Shown: positions 22,347 to 33,388 of the stretch, piece after piece
Numbering within the stretch: the first letter of the stretch is position 1
Layout of the letters: every line of letters starts with the position of its first letter
The notes under the pieces: model-generated
The model's input: the letters and a program-made list of their open reading frames with translations, nothing else
What the model was told of the DNA's origin: nothing
Database searches by the model: none
Made by a program: the position numbers and the translations under genes
Source: Catenaria anguillulae PL171
Taxonomy: Eukaryota > Blastocladiomycota > Blastocladiomycetes > Blastocladiales > Catenariaceae
Direction of reading: 5' to 3'
DNA: 64,000 nt
NCBI GenBank assembly: GCA_002102555.1
Contig: MCFL01000108.1
Location: 1-64,000, forward strand

Positions 22347-23028
22347 AGCCGCGTCCTTTTTTTTTCGATTGTCAATGTTGTTCTCATGTCTCTTGCGCTT
22401 CTCCCACCCCAACACCCTCATGTCCCATTCTTGTACGATACATACCCGCCTTTTTGCAGTGGGTAACCTCGTCCGCACGCCCCAGCCCTTGTTCCGTCCA
22501 CTTGGTATTTTGACCTCGTCTTCCGGCATGCATGAACTTGCATTTTTGTTTACAATTCCATCACTTGTTCCCCCCCCCCCCCCATTCATCGATATCTGAC
22601 TTGGTTGACATGCACGGGCAGGCTCGTAGGGTTTATCTGCACTGAACAGCCGAGCAACCACGATAACTATCGGGCCAGATGACGCAAAACATTGTCAAGT
22701 TGACTCCCAAGACTGCAAACCAATTATCCATCATGAGTCTCCTGAGCTCGTGCGTGCGGTGCATCGTGTTCGCGGTTCAAAGCTCCATGCGAGACAACTG
22801 TCTCTGATGCGCTCCCTCTATCAACAAAACCATAGCTCGCCCAGTGAAACCACATTCGCAAAATATGTTTTGACACTCGCCATCATCCCACTTGAGTCGC
22901 TGCCGAATCATCACGTTCCGGTTCTCAGTTGCCAATGCATCTCCAATCCCCGCAAGTCACATACATATGCTAACGGTCTCCACCTACCACACTCTCCTCT
23001 GTATGTACACAACTGAAGACACCCGGCC
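22347..23028. other. Intergenic region with a poly(C) tract
   Basis: It contains a run of 14 C at 22570-22583, likely in or just after the 3' untranslated region of the small membrane-protein gene. No gene is supported. Confidence 0.5.
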
Positions 23029-25261
23029 ATGTCGTCCTTCCTGACCCCAGAGGGCCTGCTTCTTGGCGCCTTCGAATACGGTGTCTACTCGGCCATCTCC
23101 CGTCTGATCACGGTGGCCTTCCTGAGCGACCTCGCCATCCGCTTTGTGTACGCACGACGCATAGGCATCTACCTCGTGGCCGACCTGTCGAGCAAGGCCG
23201 GCTTCCGCATCTTCAGCGCCAACCTTTTGCACAAGTCCAACGCGCGCTGGGTCGCCCGTTTGCAAGTTGTGGCGCTGTTTGCCCTGGCGTTTCTCGTGAC
23301 CCGTGGGTTGGACATTATTGCCTCGACGTACTCGTCGGCCATGCAGGCTGGTCGGTCACAGAGGATTGCGTTTGTTCGCACGGCGGATACGTCGCCAGGA
23401 GCACGGCCGGCTGTGCGTTCGGCAACAATTCAGCGGCCGTACAACCGATCGGATGTGTACCATGCGATTCACGGTTTGGTCAAGGGCGCAATTGACGTGC
23501 AGCAACCACTATGGCCAAGGACGATCGGGTCGCTTTCGGATGCAGAAGTGGCCGCCTTGGTTCTCTCCAACGACAGTTCCATGTGTACAGCAGCCAATTT
23601 GGATCCACCGCCGACTGCCCTGCCGGAAGGATCGGTCAACGCAACGACAGCAATCATTGACCGCATCGAGCCGCTCCGGACACGTGCAAAGTCGCTGTTT
23701 GGCGAGGACGTGGAGCTTATTGACCTGCGATTTAGTGGCACTGGCCCGTCCAACAACGCCGTCAACCGCTGGTTCGTGTTCCCAGCACCCATCTCGTACC
23801 TTGTCGGACAGGACGGCCAGCAGCCAATCACTCCGCAGGCCCGGCGCCAGTTTGGGATCCTAAGCAACAGATTCGCCGATCTCATTGCTTACGACATGGA
23901 ATGCGGATGGACTCCCGAACAGGTCGATGCCTGGCTGCAGGAAAAGCAGAAGTCGCGGCCATCCACGTCGTCTTTGAATCCACGAAACGGGTCCACGCTG
24001 TGGTACGCAGACGTGATGCGAACGGACATGTCGATTGACGATGACATGCAAGGGTGGACGGCGGCCATGATTATGGATGTGACCAAGGAGGCGTACAATG
24101 CAGGCGAGCTCGAGTTACTCTCGTTTGGATCTCCGATTCGCGGGTGGGCGTACTATTACGGAATGTCGGTCGTGCCGCTGTCCAACTTGATTCGCAACTC
24201 GGACGCAGATGCGAGCAAAATATTTACGTACTCGACAATCGCAGATGCTCTGCCTTCGCAGCCAGCAAAGCAAACTGGTTGCTCGCCCGTCGACGCCGCT
24301 TTCGCAGTATACTTTCCGAAAAAGAGCGATCCCCTTTCGGACGACGACGCTGGCGTTCAGCGGTGGGTCTCCCGGGCCAGCCAAGCAGCTCAGTACCAGC
24401 AAAGAACAAGCCATTCGCCGCTGCTCGATCGATTTTGGCCCTCACCCAACTAACCGTTCAGCACGCATCATGCACTACTACCACGACCCGGCCAACCGCG
24501 GCGCCCAAATTTGCCGCACAAAGCTGCGTTCATCGTCGTGTCGCATGAGCCGCGATCTCATCAGCTCGCGCGACGGATTTGTTGATGTGATTACCGCCGC
24601 GCAGTTCTCGACCGTCACACAACAACAGCGTGCCCAAGTCCGTTGTTTACCAACTCCCCAGCCAGGCAAGCCACTACAGCCTGCGTCGCTGCCGCTCGCG
24701 TCAATCAGGAACGGCCGGTGGGGCGTCATTGTCGACAATGCGGTGCAGGCATTCAACAAGTCGACGCCCGAGGATCAGGCAGGCCCGCAGGCGTGGTTCT
24801 TGGACGTGTCGGTGGTGCCGTGGTGGGAGCTCGGAGTTGTCGCGGCATTCGCGCTGTATTTGTTGACAATAAGCGCCTGGGATGATCTGGCAGAGGTGGT
24901 TGCCATTATCATGTACGCGTTTACGTATCAACCCATGCCGCCTGCACTTGCCACAAGGTCGCCGGATGCTCAAGTGTCTGGCGAGACCCTTCACAATGCT
25001 TTCTCGCCAGCTGAGCGGCATGAGCCCGCACATTTGCGGCTTGGAGTATCCGGGATCAACCTTATGCGACCGATTATGTTTGCTGCCGTGGAATATGACG
25101 GTCAAGCTGCCGCCAAGCTTGACGATGGATCACATGCGATGGCTATGCGCGTGGTACCAGCTGCTTGGAATGTGCATCCAGGTGATAACTTGTCGTTGGA
25201 CGGACAGAGGGCCACAGTCGAGACAGTGGTGGCAACCGGTGTGCAATTGGCGAGGTTGTGA
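23029..25261 (+). CDS. Large membrane protein of unknown function, tandem copy 1
   Basis: The frame from 23029 gives 474 residues, and a second frame (to 25261) carries the rest, about 740 in all. N-terminal hydrophobic helices (residues about 20-45 and 80-100) are followed by a large polar domain with N-glycosylation-like sites (NDSS, NATT, NGST). Two C-terminal hydrophobic segments follow (GVVAAFALYLLTISAW and AEVVAIIMYAFTY), then a soluble tail. Comparison with the second copy shows that the coding frame shifts near 24390 and again near 24465, each like one lost base, around KPFAAA and MHYYHDPANRGAQI; the apparent stop at 24453 is therefore probably not the true end. Domains suggest an integral membrane protein with a lumenal or extracellular domain. 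I do not recognise the family. Confidence 0.65.
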
Positions 25262-26715
25262 AGAAGGTTAAGCAGACGAGGAAGGTTGAGCATCATGCGT
25301 AGCAAGATTATCAGGATGTGCTTGCCCCTCATGTCAGTTTTTAGCGGTTTTGAGTGGCATCTGTTATTAATATGGACATGTATCGGTCTTTTTGTCTCAT
25401 GTCTGGACAACCTCATTTTTCACTGTAATCAGTGTTCCAAACGCAGCCACCTGGATCTGCTTGATCCTCCGGTGACCTACGCACGGCCATTTTGCTGTTG
25501 AGACGCAAATGTTTCGGCAGTCACCTTTGGCTAGGTTGTGAGAGATGTGAGTGATAGGTAAGTAATTTTGATCCGCCAGCAGTGCCCTCGGCTCCTCTGT
25601 CATCATCAGCTCCTTTGAGAGGATAAAGACCAGGGTCAGAGCTTGGTTGGTCGAAGGCAAGGCTCACCAATGTGTGAAGATTTCAGTTTCATTGAAGTTG
25701 AACAGCATGTTCACAATCCTTGCATCACAATTGCGACTTTGCGCATCCCGTCGAAAAGGCACTTTCGGGCTTGTGGAAAGCTGCGCGGAATGCATTGAAG
25801 AAGTATTAATATTTATTTGAACGTGGATCGAGCAAAACTGGAGCAAAACCGCTCAATTGATGGTCTGGCAAATGTGCTCATCACGCTGGGTTAGTGAATA
25901 CTAGATCTGAAAGTGCTCGTGCGACGCATGACATGTGAGGAATAGACTCCTCACAATAATTACAAAATGAGGCCCGCTCTCCATATAACTAAAGGATAGA
26001 AGAGTGTTTCCCACACTTCACGACACACAGGGTCCAGACCTCCCTCTGATAAGTCGATCGTGGTTTTGGTGTTGTTGTCAATGCCGTTATCGGGTGATTG
26101 CTGCACTGGTAGCCGCATGAATGCACTCAAAGAAATGCTACTTTCTTACATATTCGCGGCTTGGGCTCAGATTCTGATGGGCGTTGTGGGTAGACTATCG
26201 TCGCACATTGAGCGTCTCGCGAGCTCGGGTTGAGCGCATTTTGTGAGCGCTTGCTGAGCACTCTAGACCGTTCCGGCATCCAATTGAGTGTTTTTGCCTC
26301 AATCCATGCTCAAAAAATACTCACTGTCAACAGCTGGCTGAGCATTCTGCTGCCATGGCCAGAGTCGTGTCATGGCAACGTCATTTCATTGGTTGGGCAC
26401 TCCAATCGCCTCATGGACATGGGAACTGTGCGGTGAACAGTACTCGCAATGATCTCGCACAAAGAGATGCTTCGGGCCTCGCTCAGGTCCAAGCAATAAA
26501 TAAAGCTCAGGACTTCCTCCAAGCCGCATCCGCAACCCATCATGGCGCTGCCCACAGTGAGTTGCTACTGATTCCCCATGCCCAACGTACGCATGCCACG
26601 TCCCAACGAACAACTTGTCATACTCAGGCGAACATGTACATCCAATCCGACTTATCGTCCGACATACAACGCGCTGACGGGGTCCTGCCTACGATGACGC
26701 AGATAAACGCTCATC
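25262..26715. other. Intergenic region between the two tandem membrane-protein copies
   Basis: About 1.45 kb, AT-richer than its flanks, with no supported frame. I found no transposon ends or terminal repeats that would explain the duplication. The start of copy 2 is preceded by several out-of-frame ATGs. Confidence 0.4.
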
Positions 26716-28964
26716 ATGTTGTCCGGGCTTTTCACGAAAGAAGGCATCCTACTTGGTCTCTTGAATACGGTGCTTACTCCTCCATTGCCCGTTTGATCAT
26801 GATCGCGTTGTCACCGACTTGGCCATCCGTTTCTTGTACGTCCATCGGTTCGGCATCTACCTTGTGGCGAACCTGTCGAGCAAGGCCGGCTTTCGCATTT
26901 CCGCGCCAACTTAATGCACCCAGCCAACAAGCAGTGGGTTTCCCGTTTGCAAGTGATTGGGCTGTTTGCATGGCGTTCTCGTCACGCGGGGTTGGATGTC
27001 ATCGCGTCGATATACTCATCCGCAATGCAGGCGGAAGGTCGAAAAGGATGGCCTTTGTGCGAACGTGGATACTTCGCCCTTGCACGCCCAGCAGTGCGCT
27101 CTGCGTCAATTTTGCGGCCATTAAACCGGTCCGATGTTTATCATGCGTTGCACAGCATAGTCAAGGGATCCGACGCTGTCGTGACGTTCGCAACCAGTCT
27201 GGCCCAATACGATCGGCTCCCTTTCAGATGTGGAAGTGGCCGCATTGGTCCTTCCACAAGATGGATCCATATGTACTGCAACCGATTTGGGTCCTGTTCC
27301 CACACCTTTGCGTCCAGGGACGGTCAATGCAACCACAGCAACGCTTTCATCCATCGAACCGCTCCGTATGCGCTCCATGTCGTTGTTTGGCGAAAATGTC
27401 GAGCTTTTCACCTTCAAATTTGATGCCACAAGCCCGTCCAATGGCATTGACCGCTGGCTGGCACTGCCCGTCCCCATTTCGTATCCTATTGGTCAAGGCG
27501 GCCAACAAGCAATCATCGCAAGCCCGGCGTCAGTTTGGCGTGCTCAGTGGTCGGACGTCAGACCTCGTTGCCTACGACATGGAGTGCGGATGGACTCCCG
27601 AAAGGTCGACGCCTGGCTGCAGGAAAAGCAGAAGTCGCGGCCATCCTGTCGTCTTGAATCCGCGAAACGGGTCCACGTTGTGGTATGCAGACATGATGCG
27701 CACGGACATGTCGGATGGGATGACACGAGGGTGGACGGCGGCCGTGATTATGGATGTGACCAAGGAGGCGTACAATGCAGGCGAGCTCGAGCTGCTCTCG
27801 TTTGGATCGCCGATTCAGGGTGGGCCTACTATTACGGCATGTCGGTCGTGCCGCTATCGAACTTGATCCGCATGTCGGAGCGGATGCCGAGCAAAATATT
27901 TCCGTACTCGACAATCGCCGATGCCCTCCTTCGCAGCCAGCAAAGCAAACTGGTTGCTCGCCCGTCGACGCCGCTTCGCAGTTACCGTCCTAAAAAAACA
28001 TCCCCTTTCGGACGAGGACGCTGGCGTGCGGTGGGTCTCTCGGGCCAACCAAGAGTTCAGCACCAGTAAGAACAACCCATTCGCCGCTGCTCAATCGATT
28101 TCGGACCACACCCGACCAACCGTTCGCACGCATATGCACTACTACCATGACCCGGCCAACCGTGGCGCCCAAATTTGCCACAAAGCTGCGTTCCTTTCTT
28201 GTGAATGGGCGACGATTTGCTCTCGTCACGAGACGGATTCGTCGACCTTTCGTTGCGACGCATTCTCAACAACTTCGAGCAGAATACCAGAAGTTCGTTG
28301 TTTGCCTCACGATGTCGGCCGCCACTGCACCTGTTTCGCTCCCACTCGCGTCCAACAAAACGGGCGTGGGGTGTCATTGGGACAATGCCTTGCAGGCATT
28401 CAATAGTCGACGCACTGAGGATCAGCAGGCGCGCAGGCGTGGTTCATGGACGTGTAGGGTGCCGTGGTTGGAGCTGGGAATCGTCCTTGCAGCAACCGCG
28501 TATTTGCTCACGATTAGCGGTTGGGACGATCTGCCGAGGTGGTTGCCATTGTCATGTACTCTTTCACGTATCGGCCGCTTCCACCTGCACTCTCAAGAGG
28601 CTCGACCTTGATGGACGCGTCCAGCACCACGCTCCCAGTATCGGCTGAGCGCGCCGATCACGAGCCTATGCATTTGCAGCACGGAGTCGTCGGAATCAAT
28701 CTCTTGCAACCGATTGTCTTTGCTGCCGTTGAGTACGACGATCCTCTCGCTTCAAAGCTCAAAGATGGGTCGCCAGCAATGGAAGTGCGCTTGATACCGC
28801 GTGCGTGGAATGTGCAACCAGGCGACAATTTGTCCTTGTCCGTCCGATCCGAAGGGGAAGGGCAGGGCAGAGTTTTGGAAGAGACGGTTTACCAAGTGAG
28901 TGACCAAATTGGGCAGCTTGTGAATGGTGTCAAGCGTTCCAAGAGAAAGCATCATCCATTGTAG
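26716..28964 (+). pseudogene. Decayed tandem copy of the membrane-protein gene
   Basis: This stretch is collinear with 23029-25261 from start to end. Shared blocks include EYGAYSSIARLI, RFGIYLVANLSSKAG, VYHALHS, DMECGWTP, MDVTKEAYNAGELELLSFGSP, MHYYHDPANRGAQI and the end ending PRAWNVQPGDNLSL. The frame breaks about every 50-150 nt: shifts are near 26765, 26810, 26905, 27000, 27180, 27500, 27600, 27720, 27950 and later. Most equal one missing base, often in a T or A run. No continuous protein longer than about 280 codons remains. It is annotated as a pseudogene, although uncorrected sequencing deletions in a duplicated region could produce the same picture. The C-terminal 140 residues (from 28521) are one open frame. 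Confidence 0.7.
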
Positions 28965-29193
28965 GTGTCGCCGGAATACTTGTAAATAATGCTTGACAGT
29001 TTTCCTTTCATCCTCTGAAAGTCGCTTCGATAGTTGCCAGGGAATTGAAAACCAACTCCTCATATGAACATGGTGACCGTGTTGTATACAAGAATGCAGG
29101 CGAACGACAATGAAATGCAAAACAAATGAACAAGACAATGACCAAGTAGTCTGTAAATCAACGGATAGAATGTACAACCTCATAACTGAATCT

Positions 29194-31521
29194 TCACTCG
29201 ACTGCATGCCCCACCCGTTGCTCACGCTTCCACTCGGCTTCATACTCGTCCGCGCCATGACCCGACCCCGTCGCAGCAACGGGCCGCGGATAAGGTGCAC
29301 CAAGCTCGCGCTTGGCATCAACCGGCGACGACCCGCCACCGCTGTCCGAGTTGGGCGTATCGCCACCGCCCGCCGTCATTCTGCTCAACGGATGCTGGTG
29401 ATGCCCACCGTTGGGTCCAAACGCAGAGCTATATCCGCCGTGAACCGGCGGAATGGGCGAGGGAAACACGGGTGAGGACGCTGGCCGAGTTCCGTTGCCG
29501 CCGGATCCGCGGCTCGACGGGGGTGGAAGCGGCAGACGGTCTGCGAAAAAGCCCGACGGTGACGGAATCGCACTTGCCGAGATGGGTGCTGGGTACGCGG
29601 ACGGGGCGGGGGCATTGGATGCGCCATTACTTGGGCCCTTGAAGTGCATGAACGGACTCTTTCTGGTTGACTGTCCGCCGCCACCCCCACCATACCCGCC
29701 CGTGTTTCCTGGATTGGGCGTACTGGCTGAAAACAACGGAAATGCGCTCGCAGGATGTGCACTGTTGGGCCCGCCGCCACCATTGGACGTTCGCAACGGT
29801 GCGCCAGTAAACGGGTTGATGTGTGAGCCACCCGGCGTCGCGTTCATCGGCGACCGCGTCACGGGCGAAGAGCCAGGGCCGGCAGCACCGGCGCTGCTTG
29901 GGTTGGGCTCGAGCAGGACAGGACCGCGGCCGTCGGCGGGCGGGCATGTCATGGACGGGGATGCCGATGCGGATTCGCGACCAGTACGGGACCCGCCAGT
30001 CGAGGAAGTGTTTGGATTTGGGTTTTGGGAGGAGGCAGATGGGGTAGAGGAACCAGGGATTTGTAGTTTGAGAGAAAACGGCGTCTTGCGCGCGAAATTG
30101 GGTTTGGAGCGTTTGGTGGGAGGGCCGTTGGACGGCGAGGGCAATGGATGGTCCGATGTGGGTGAGGTGATGGCGTCAATAGGAGCCAATTGCGGACGGT
30201 CGTTATCGGATGCAGCATCCCGGTCGCGTTTGGTGGATGGACGCGTCGAATCAGAGGCAGCGTTGCTAGACACGTTGTTTGATGGTGGGGTCAAAATGGG
30301 CGTAGGCAGATCCGGATCGATGCCGGTATTTGCGAGAGCATCATGGTGTAAAGTGAGGTGTGAACGGGAATCGGTGGATCCACGCCGTTGCGACGATGAG
30401 GATGGCGCCGTGATGGCAGCTGCGAGTAGCGAGCTTTGAGGGGCAAATTCGGGACGGGCCGATGTGAGCGGTGGAAGGTAGGTTTGGGGAGAAGCTGTGT
30501 GGAATGAAGTAAAAAGGTCATAAGGAGCCCCGTTGGTTCCGCCGCCAGCGGCGGTACCGCCCGACTGACCCGTCGAATTGTGTACGGAGGGAGGAGGAAA
30601 TGACGTGTGATGCTGCTGCTGCTGATGACTATGCTGATGTTGCTGCGTTTGCTCGTAGCGGGAATGGTGCTGATGCTCATTGTATGACCCATGGTCCGGA
30701 TGCACATGCTGCATGACCGGGGCAGGAGGACTGGCAATCGGCGCCATGTAGGGTGTCCCCTGCTGTTGCTGATGGTATTCGCTCGGTGCAAACTGGCCAG
30801 CAGAATGCAAGGGCTGAGGAACTTGTTGGTACGCAGGAGCAATCCCGGTGGGAACTTGAGCAGGGTTGCTCGCCATCAGCTGCGGCGGTGACTGCGAGTA
30901 AGTAGCTTGGTGTTCGGACTGCGATTGGACTCGCACCAAGTACGGCTGTTGCTGGTGCGAATCGTACGACGAATGGTGCGAATGGTCGATATGTGGCTGC
31001 TGGACAAGCATGTGTGCGTCGATAGGCTGTTGTGAAAGGTGGTGTTGATGAGATGTACTGTGCGGTGCCGGTGGTGTTGGTGCACCGACTACAGCAGCCG
31101 GTGCGGGCACCGACACGGTGTCTCCGTCATCGTCCGACTCGCCCTGAACTGGCGCGCCAACTTGCCCATCCCCGCCCTCGGCGAAATCCTGGTTTGTCTT
31201 GACTTCGTGCGGCTTGAGGTACTCTGTGTAGCGCAGCAGCAAATGGTCCATGTCACCTGCGCTGGTAAACTCGAACATCTTGCCGTTTGGGGCAAAGATT
31301 ATGACGCCAATGTCGCACTGGCACAACACGGAAAGTTCAAAAGCCTTCTTGAAGACACCCGCGCGGCGCTTGAGCAGGGTCACGGCTCGCGTCCGGTCGT
31401 CCTTAATGGGCTGAATCCGCGACCGGCGCTTAACTGCGGAGCCGCCAACATCGGCGGCAGAAGCGGCCGCTGTTGCTGCAGCGGCAGCGGCGGTGCCCGA
31501 GGATGATTTCTTGGGCGGCAT
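29194..31521 (-). CDS. MEF2-type MADS-box transcription factor
   Basis: One intact frame; with the ATG at 31521 it encodes about 775 residues. The MADS box is at residues 31-90: RIQPIKDDRTRAVTLLKRRA, then GVFKKAFELSVLCQCD and IGVIIFAPNGKMFEF. A MEF2-type extension follows (MDHLLLRYTEYL). The remainder is low-complexity: Gln/His-rich (residues about 150-330), then Ser/Pro/Gly-rich, as in fungal RLM1/SMP1 factors. Fungal RLM1 acts below the cell-wall-integrity MAP kinase. Binding to a CTA(A/T)4TAG-like box would be expected for the MEF2 group. An upstream in-frame extension to 31704 exists, but MADS proteins normally start close to the box, so I prefer 31521. A 328-codon frame on the opposite strand is an artefact of composition. 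Confidence 0.9.
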   Translation of the reverse strand: MPPKKSSSGTAAAAAATAAASAADVGGSAVKRRSRIQPIKDDRTRAVTLLKRRAGVFKKAFELSVLCQCDIGVIIFAPNGKMFEFTSAGDMDHLLLRYTEYLKPHEVKTNQDFAEGGDGQVGAPVQGESDDDGDTVSVPAPAAVVGAPTPPAPHSTSHQHHLSQQPIDAHMLVQQPHIDHSHHSSYDSHQQQPYLVRVQSQSEHQATYSQSPPQLMASNPAQVPTGIAPAYQQVPQPLHSAGQFAPSEYHQQQQGTPYMAPIASPPAPVMQHVHPDHGSYNEHQHHSRYEQTQQHQHSHQQQQHHTSFPPPSVHNSTGQSGGTAAGGGTNGAPYDLFTSFHTASPQTYLPPLTSARPEFAPQSSLLAAAITAPSSSSQRRGSTDSRSHLTLHHDALANTGIDPDLPTPILTPPSNNVSSNAASDSTRPSTKRDRDAASDNDRPQLAPIDAITSPTSDHPLPSPSNGPPTKRSKPNFARKTPFSLKLQIPGSSTPSASSQNPNPNTSSTGGSRTGRESASASPSMTCPPADGRGPVLLEPNPSSAGAAGPGSSPVTRSPMNATPGGSHINPFTGAPLRTSNGGGGPNSAHPASAFPLFSASTPNPGNTGGYGGGGGGQSTRKSPFMHFKGPSNGASNAPAPSAYPAPISASAIPSPSGFFADRLPLPPPSSRGSGGNGTRPASSPVFPSPIPPVHGGYSSAFGPNGGHHQHPLSRMTAGGGDTPNSDSGGGSSPVDAKRELGAPYPRPVAATGSGHGADEYEAEWKREQRVGHAVE

Positions 31522-33388
31522 TCCAGTATGTACTGAGAGGTTGTCGCTCGAGAATGGGAGCAGGTGACTGACCTTTGTTTTGCGTGGCGTCAGATTGGCG
31601 ATGATGCTTTGAGGTGATGAGGCGGGATTGGTAATGGGCCAAGTGCGTGGCGATGGAACGAGACAGCTGTTGGTGGACACGGCAAGCGTTAGCGAGTCAT
31701 TCACGATACGGCACAGCCGGCCAGATGGTCACATGGGCAATTACCTCCTCAGAGGGCTGTGTGACTGGACAATATGAGGGCTGGCAGAGCACAATGCAAA
31801 TAGGGAACGGCGACCGCCTGTCTGCAACTCGAGTCTGAGCTTGTGCGAGGCAAGGAACGGCAACTTGGTGACCGCGGGCAAGACGGCGCCTAGGCGAGGC
31901 ACAGCAGAGGTGAAAAAGTACTGTACCTGGCAGCAACTGTAATCTCTGGTGGGCATGGGCATGCAGTTGGAGAGCGTGAGCCGAGAACAACGAGCATTGC
32001 AGAGGCAAAAGAAACTGTGTGGGCTTGGCTGAGGCGGGTGGCGTGGATCTGGATCTGCTGCAGATTTCGATCCCAATCTGTTGATCAGTTGATCGTCCAA
32101 GGCTGGCTGCGCGTGTTCCCTCAAACAGAGTGATTTCCCACAAGTTTTGCTTCTCTATCCCAAATCAATCCGAACCAATGTCATCGCCCTTTCCCTTCCT
32201 CCACCCACTTTCTCCACTTGCCGCAACTTCCACTTCCACTACCTTCAAGTCAAGTGCCGACATGCCAGCTGCCGACTGCCGTCACCATTTCACGCGCCGC
32301 CCACCACCTCATAACGTCCACAGCAGAAACGACAACAATTCCACAAGAAGATGATTTGTCGTGCGAGAACGAGAGGATTTGATTTGGTATGGTTAGTATA
32401 CCGAGCCTCCAAATTGACTGGTGTATACATTAGGTACAAGGATATTTTTTGCTGGGCACCACCTCTGGAAGGTTTATGTTTGCCAAAACTATCCGAATGC
32501 AACAGGTAGTGAGTCACAGCAGATGGGAATCAAACCGAACGAGAGATGGACGCCGAATATCTTGCCATAGTAAGCAATAATTGCTCACAGACAGTTACCC
32601 GCCCATGGCTTTCATGCGATTCAGTTTTCGTACATAGTTTTTGAACTTCACATGTTAGCGGCGCTCAAAATACACCCGCCAGCTGATGGCGATAGACAAA
32701 GTGACAACGCTTGCCCATCGTAAAGAAATCAAAACTTGCCACGATGAATCTGCTCCTTCTCCTCCGCTTGCCCCTTATCGTCACTTAGTCTCCGAGCCGT
32801 CATTGGCAGATTCATCTTCCTCCTCCATGAGCTGGTACAGGACGTTGTGCTTGAAGACACCAATACACGACTGGTCGGCTGTCGAAGCTTTGCTGCCTTG
32901 GACTCGATGATGGGTTGACTTTCGTCCTTGCTTTCGACGGATGTTGGCAACGTGGATGCGGTGGATGCATGGAGCGCCATGTGAAAGTGCGCGGCGACAA
33001 GGGAACCATTCATGCTTCCTTGCAATTGCGGACGGACTCGAGTTTGATTGCGAGACGGCCGAGCGGGTCCTCGTGGGGACCATGTTCGCTGAGGGACTGT
33101 GACTTTGACCGATGCGTTTCTTTGGATCCAGACAGCCGTCGTATGCGAGACGCACGAATCATCAACCAACATGGAACTTGCTTTGTACCAGGCACAACGC
33201 AGGAAGCTGCATAGCGATCAGCCGCGATCAAGGATTATGTGTGTGATCGGCCAGCAAGTCAAGGGGATCATTGATCGAGCCATATGATGCCCACATTCCA
33301 TTCCATTCCATTCTGCAAGGCACACACAGCGCCGACACGAAAGCACCACACGCCATTGCCATTTGCTACATGCATTTCCATTTCCGCC
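31522..33388. other. Long intergenic region with a possible gene remn­ant on the minus strand
   Basis: About 1.9 kb between the divergent MADS and Sds3-like genes. A GTGAGTCAC palindrome lies at 32509-32517. Minus-strand frames between 33231 and 32781 look coding-like (CIGVFKHNVLYQLMEEED near the end, LGRLAIKLESVRNC earlier) but cannot be read in one frame; they are listed separately. No transposon features were seen. Confidence 0.4.
32781..33231 (-). pseudogene. Possible frameshifted gene fragment, unidentified
   Basis: Three overlapping minus-strand frames share an apparently coding trace: from 33231 (EDPLGRLAIKLESVRNC), through 33000 (MNGSLVAAHFHMALHAS), to 32781 (SCIGVFKHNVLYQLMEE, ending in an acidic tail before a stop). 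Joining them needs two frame changes. I do not recognise the family, and the ORF-like character may be chance. Recorded so that the region is not treated as empty. Confidence 0.25.

Noticed and set aside
22570-22583. Poly(C) tract as a regulatory element
   Set aside because: A lone homopolymer after a gene end; likely a slippage run, with no supporting context.
25262-26715. Transposon causing the tandem duplication
   Set aside because: No terminal repeats, transposase frame or target duplications seen.
29453-30439. 328-codon plus-strand open frame across the MADS gene
   Set aside because: Antisense to the low-complexity part of a secure gene; Gly/Asp/Glu-rich with no domain.
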